A stretch of 64,000 bases of DNA, taken from Acidovorax sp. sic0104. Its GTDB lineage: Bacteria; Pseudomonadota; Gammaproteobacteria; Burkholderiales; Burkholderiaceae_C. Both the position numbers and the translations under genes were made by a program. Shown one piece after another: positions 61,913-64,000 of this stretch. Below the pieces are notes generated by a model that saw only the letters and a list, made by a program, of their open reading frames with translations, did not search any database and had not been told where the DNA came from. Within the stretch, counting starts at the first letter, position 1. Each line of letters begins with the position of its first letter. The stretch lies in the NCBI RefSeq assembly GCF_019219095.1, contig NZ_JAHUWH010000007.1, positions 230,760 to 294,759 of the forward strand, given 5' to 3'.

Positions 61913-63181
61913 TCAGCCCTCGCGGGCACCTACTGCTTCAATGACACGCGCGCCTAGCTGGCGAGTGTTAAACGCGTTGCCTGCGCCGTTGAGCGTGCTG
62001 ACGCCAAGCTTCTCCGCCAGCGCGCGCAGCACGGGCATCACGGGGGAACATGGATTTCCATCCTTCGATACCGTGATCGTGGTGGTTTCGTCCTGGCGGA
62101 TGAGGTAGCCGTCGAAGCTAACCTCCTGCGCTTCGCCTGTGGGCTGGGCCCTCTCGAAAGCGATACCGGCTGAAGGCACCAGGTCCACCACGCTGGAGAT
62201 TGCGTCCAGGAGCTGGTCCCCCCAGCTCGTGGATAGAGCGAAGGTTCGCCCTTCAGCCTGGAGCACCATGTTGTCCTGGATGAGATAGCCCGAGCCGGAG
62301 TGTCCGGAGCGCTCCAGGAGTTCCGCGCCCGAGAGCGTCCCCTCCGCTGAAAGAAATACGGTATCGCCTCTGCCAGGGAAAGCTGCGGATATCGATGCGA
62401 CAGTGACGCCCGACCGCAGCGCCTCGGCAACCACCTCGAAGAGCACTCGCCGCCCTGGGATGTTCGAGTAGGTCCTCCGACCAATCGTGAGGTTGTATCG
62501 CGCGACATTGCGCTCCGATGACCGTGCAATGGCCTGCTGTGCCTCCTTTTCCCGAATGGCGACCTGGTACTGCGCTGCCTCGGGCAAGGGGATCACCTGT
62601 TGGATGTCGAGCAGCACGCGGCCGTCAAGCAGGTGCGGACGCATCTGCACACAGCGCAGATCCAGCCCCTGCTTGTTGAGCCAAAGGACTGTGGTGCTGA
62701 CTTCTGTTCCAAATGAAGGCGCGGCCAGCACGATCCTGACATCCTCGTGAAGCGCCACGGGCTGGCCGTCGTCGCGATCCAGAAATTCGCGGATGGCCTG
62801 TTCGGCATCGGCTGTTGATCCGATGGACCCGAGATACCTGCGGTGCGCCTCCACGGCCTGCTCGAACCGCATGGCACTGATCATGGCGGCGTAGCGCACC
62901 GCCTGCAATTCCATGTGGGCGCCGCCGTCATCCCGCTTCAGTTCCACCACCACCAGCTTGGCGTCCTTGTCCAGGCAGAGGAGGTCGATGCGCCGGTTTG
63001 CGCCCACCCAGTCGCCAAACTCTTCGGCGAGCACCATGGTGTCCGCGCCCGGTGTGATCGCATGGATATGGGCCCGAAGCGCCTTCTGCAGGTTGTCCCG
63101 CTCGTAGAGCCCACGGCTGGAGAATGTTGTCGCAGGTATGGGCGAAAGGGTGTTGCTCTCGCTGATTTCGTAGAGTGCCAT
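61913..63181 (-). CDS. NucS/DUF91-like endonuclease family protein
   Basis: The 422-residue product has a PD-(D/E)XK core: E53 or E54 in LAEEFGDW, D66 in RRIDLLCLD, and E80-x-K82 in VVVELKRDD, followed by QAVRYAAMI, the layout of NucS-like/DUF91 nucleases. The C-terminal 230 residues are unassigned. It converges on the jet operon with an 11-base gap, so it may belong to the same defence block or simply be its neighbour. Confidence 0.75.
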   Translation of the reverse strand: MALYEISESNTLSPIPATTFSSRGLYERDNLQKALRAHIHAITPGADTMVLAEEFGDWVGANRRIDLLCLDKDAKLVVVELKRDDGGAHMELQAVRYAAMISAMRFEQAVEAHRRYLGSIGSTADAEQAIREFLDRDDGQPVALHEDVRIVLAAPSFGTEVSTTVLWLNKQGLDLRCVQMRPHLLDGRVLLDIQQVIPLPEAAQYQVAIREKEAQQAIARSSERNVARYNLTIGRRTYSNIPGRRVLFEVVAEALRSGVTVASISAAFPGRGDTVFLSAEGTLSGAELLERSGHSGSGYLIQDNMVLQAEGRTFALSTSWGDQLLDAISSVVDLVPSAGIAFERAQPTGEAQEVSFDGYLIRQDETTTITVSKDGNPCSPVMPVLRALAEKLGVSTLNGAGNAFNTRQLGARVIEAVGAREG

Positions 63182-63247
63182 CTGGTGAGCGCGGTAAAGG
63201 ACGGGTGAGCTGCACTATAAACTTGGGAGCACCGAGGGGGGCACCAC

Positions 63248-63814
63248 ATGGCCAGATCCAGCGTCAGAATCACGGGGGCAGTGCTTTGCCTCCTCCTGCC
63301 CTTTCAGGTGCGAGCCGAGGCGAGCGCATCCGAGGTCCTGGCGGTCCTCGAAAGCCTCTGCATGGTCACCAACGCTGATCTGGCGTCCGTCGAGCGCCTG
63401 GCGCTCGCCAGGAGTGGCACCAGGCTCAGTGACGCGCAGAACAACCAGGACCCAACGCTGCAGCGGCTGGGCGGGGCGAGCTTCATCGTGCCATACGGCA
63501 AGAGCAGCTACTTGGTCGGTGTGTCGGGCGCTGGGGGCTGCTCCGTGGTGCCGTTCCGCGCCAAGGCCGCCGATGTCCAGGCGCTGATTGAGCGCACGTT
63601 CCCCGTCGAAGCGCCGACGGTTGCGGACTCGGAAGGTCAGGTATCGACCATGTGGCGACTCAAGCGCCCTTCGCGTTTTCATGGTGGACTGATCGCGCTC
63701 AACGCGGCCAAGGGAACCGCTCGTTCGGACGGCGCGATGTCTGTGGGCTTCATCTCCGCTGAGGCCGGCAAGAGGTACCGCTGCAGCCAGCGGCCGGAGC
63801 CGGGATGCCGTTGA
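63248..63814 (+). CDS. Secreted hypothetical protein
   Basis: A 188-residue protein with a signal peptide (basic start, LLLPF core, VRA cleavage site near residue 23). The mature part contains two or three cysteines and a WRLKRP block, similar to small exported proteins of unknown function in betaproteobacteria. Confidence 0.7.
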   Translation: MARSSVRITGAVLCLLLPFQVRAEASASEVLAVLESLCMVTNADLASVERLALARSGTRLSDAQNNQDPTLQRLGGASFIVPYGKSSYLVGVSGAGGCSVVPFRAKAADVQALIERTFPVEAPTVADSEGQVSTMWRLKRPSRFHGGLIALNAAKGTARSDGAMSVGFISAEAGKRYRCSQRPEPGCR

Positions 63815-63925
63815 GCCGCGACACGTGTCGGGGTGTACTTGAACACTACAATCCTCCGTGACTTGCCGAGTGCGGCGTGCAGGTCAGGGTAGTACGCATC
63901 GGCCTACTTGCAAAGGAGCAATCCA

Positions 63926-64000
63926 GTGAAGATCAGAGTGGAAATCGAGGAGGCGGAGCTGGGGCGGCTGGAGCTGAGCCCAGACGATTTGGCCGCTGCA
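63926..64000 (+). CDS. Start of a hypothetical gene (cut by window end)
   Basis: GTG 63926 follows AAAGGAG, and the frame stays open for 25 codons to the window edge (MKIRVEIEEAELG). Too little is visible to assign a function. Confidence 0.6.
   Translation, partial: MKIRVEIEEAELGRLELSPDDLAAA

Noticed and set aside
1..64000. tRNA, rRNA or replication-initiator genes
   Set aside because: I looked for them by eye on both strands and saw none that I could support.

Overview
The window is GC-rich, accessory DNA that looks betaproteobacterial (most likely Burkholderiales, perhaps Comamonadaceae; this is inferred from protein style and base composition, because there is no rRNA, tRNA or housekeeping gene to fix it). 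No replication, partition or conjugation gene is present. Even so, the content fits a large plasmid or integrative element: many small orphan genes, DarB-like and DUF4942-like methylase proteins, thymidine kinase, toxin-antitoxin, CoiA-like and degenerate-recombinase genes, and KorA-like operators.

Region A (1-22.5 kb) is a co-oriented array of short transcription units. Almost every unit is preceded by a copy of the same structured leader. I count 16 leaders with genes and one orphan. Each can form a 5' hairpin (H1), an alternative helix (H2) that reuses the 5' arm of H1, and a helix (H3) that reuses the 3' arm of H2 and encloses the Shine-Dalgarno site. Sequences differ between copies but the pairings are kept, so this looks like a repeated bistable riboregulator, or a folded single-stranded DNA element. 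Longer intergenic modules carry a further hairpin and a CGGTAGCTGACCG-type element upstream. An AT-richer island (11.7-14.5 kb, minus strand) with a NERD-helicase gene interrupts the array.

Region B (22.5-30.5 kb) holds large unrecognised genes on both strands, a CoiA-like nuclease gene and a duplicated fragment of its 3' end. Region C (30.6-36.6 kb) begins with a tyrosine-recombinase-like gene lacking catalytic residues and an HTH gene, followed by about 14 very small genes with near-identical AGGAAA ribosome binding sites, ending in a YggL-like gene.

Region D (36.8-40.9 kb) is a complete 4.07-kb IS66-family transposon. It has matched terminal repeats and an 8-bp target duplication, and carries a MerR regulator and a CDF metal-efflux gene as passengers. 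It splits a 34-codon membrane-peptide gene.

Region E (41-55.5 kb) is another run of small orphan genes (lipoproteins, membrane peptides, winged-helix-like proteins, zinc-ribbon proteins). Three promoters here and beside the transposon carry the 12-bp palindrome GTTTATATAAAC between -35 and -10, and a fourth promoter carries a different palindrome at the same place. Region F (55.5-63.2 kb) is a four-gene overlapping operon for a MukBEF/Wadjet-like SMC complex in the order jetC-jetB-jetA-jetD, followed by a convergent NucS/DUF91-like nuclease gene. A secreted-protein gene and the start of another gene close the window.
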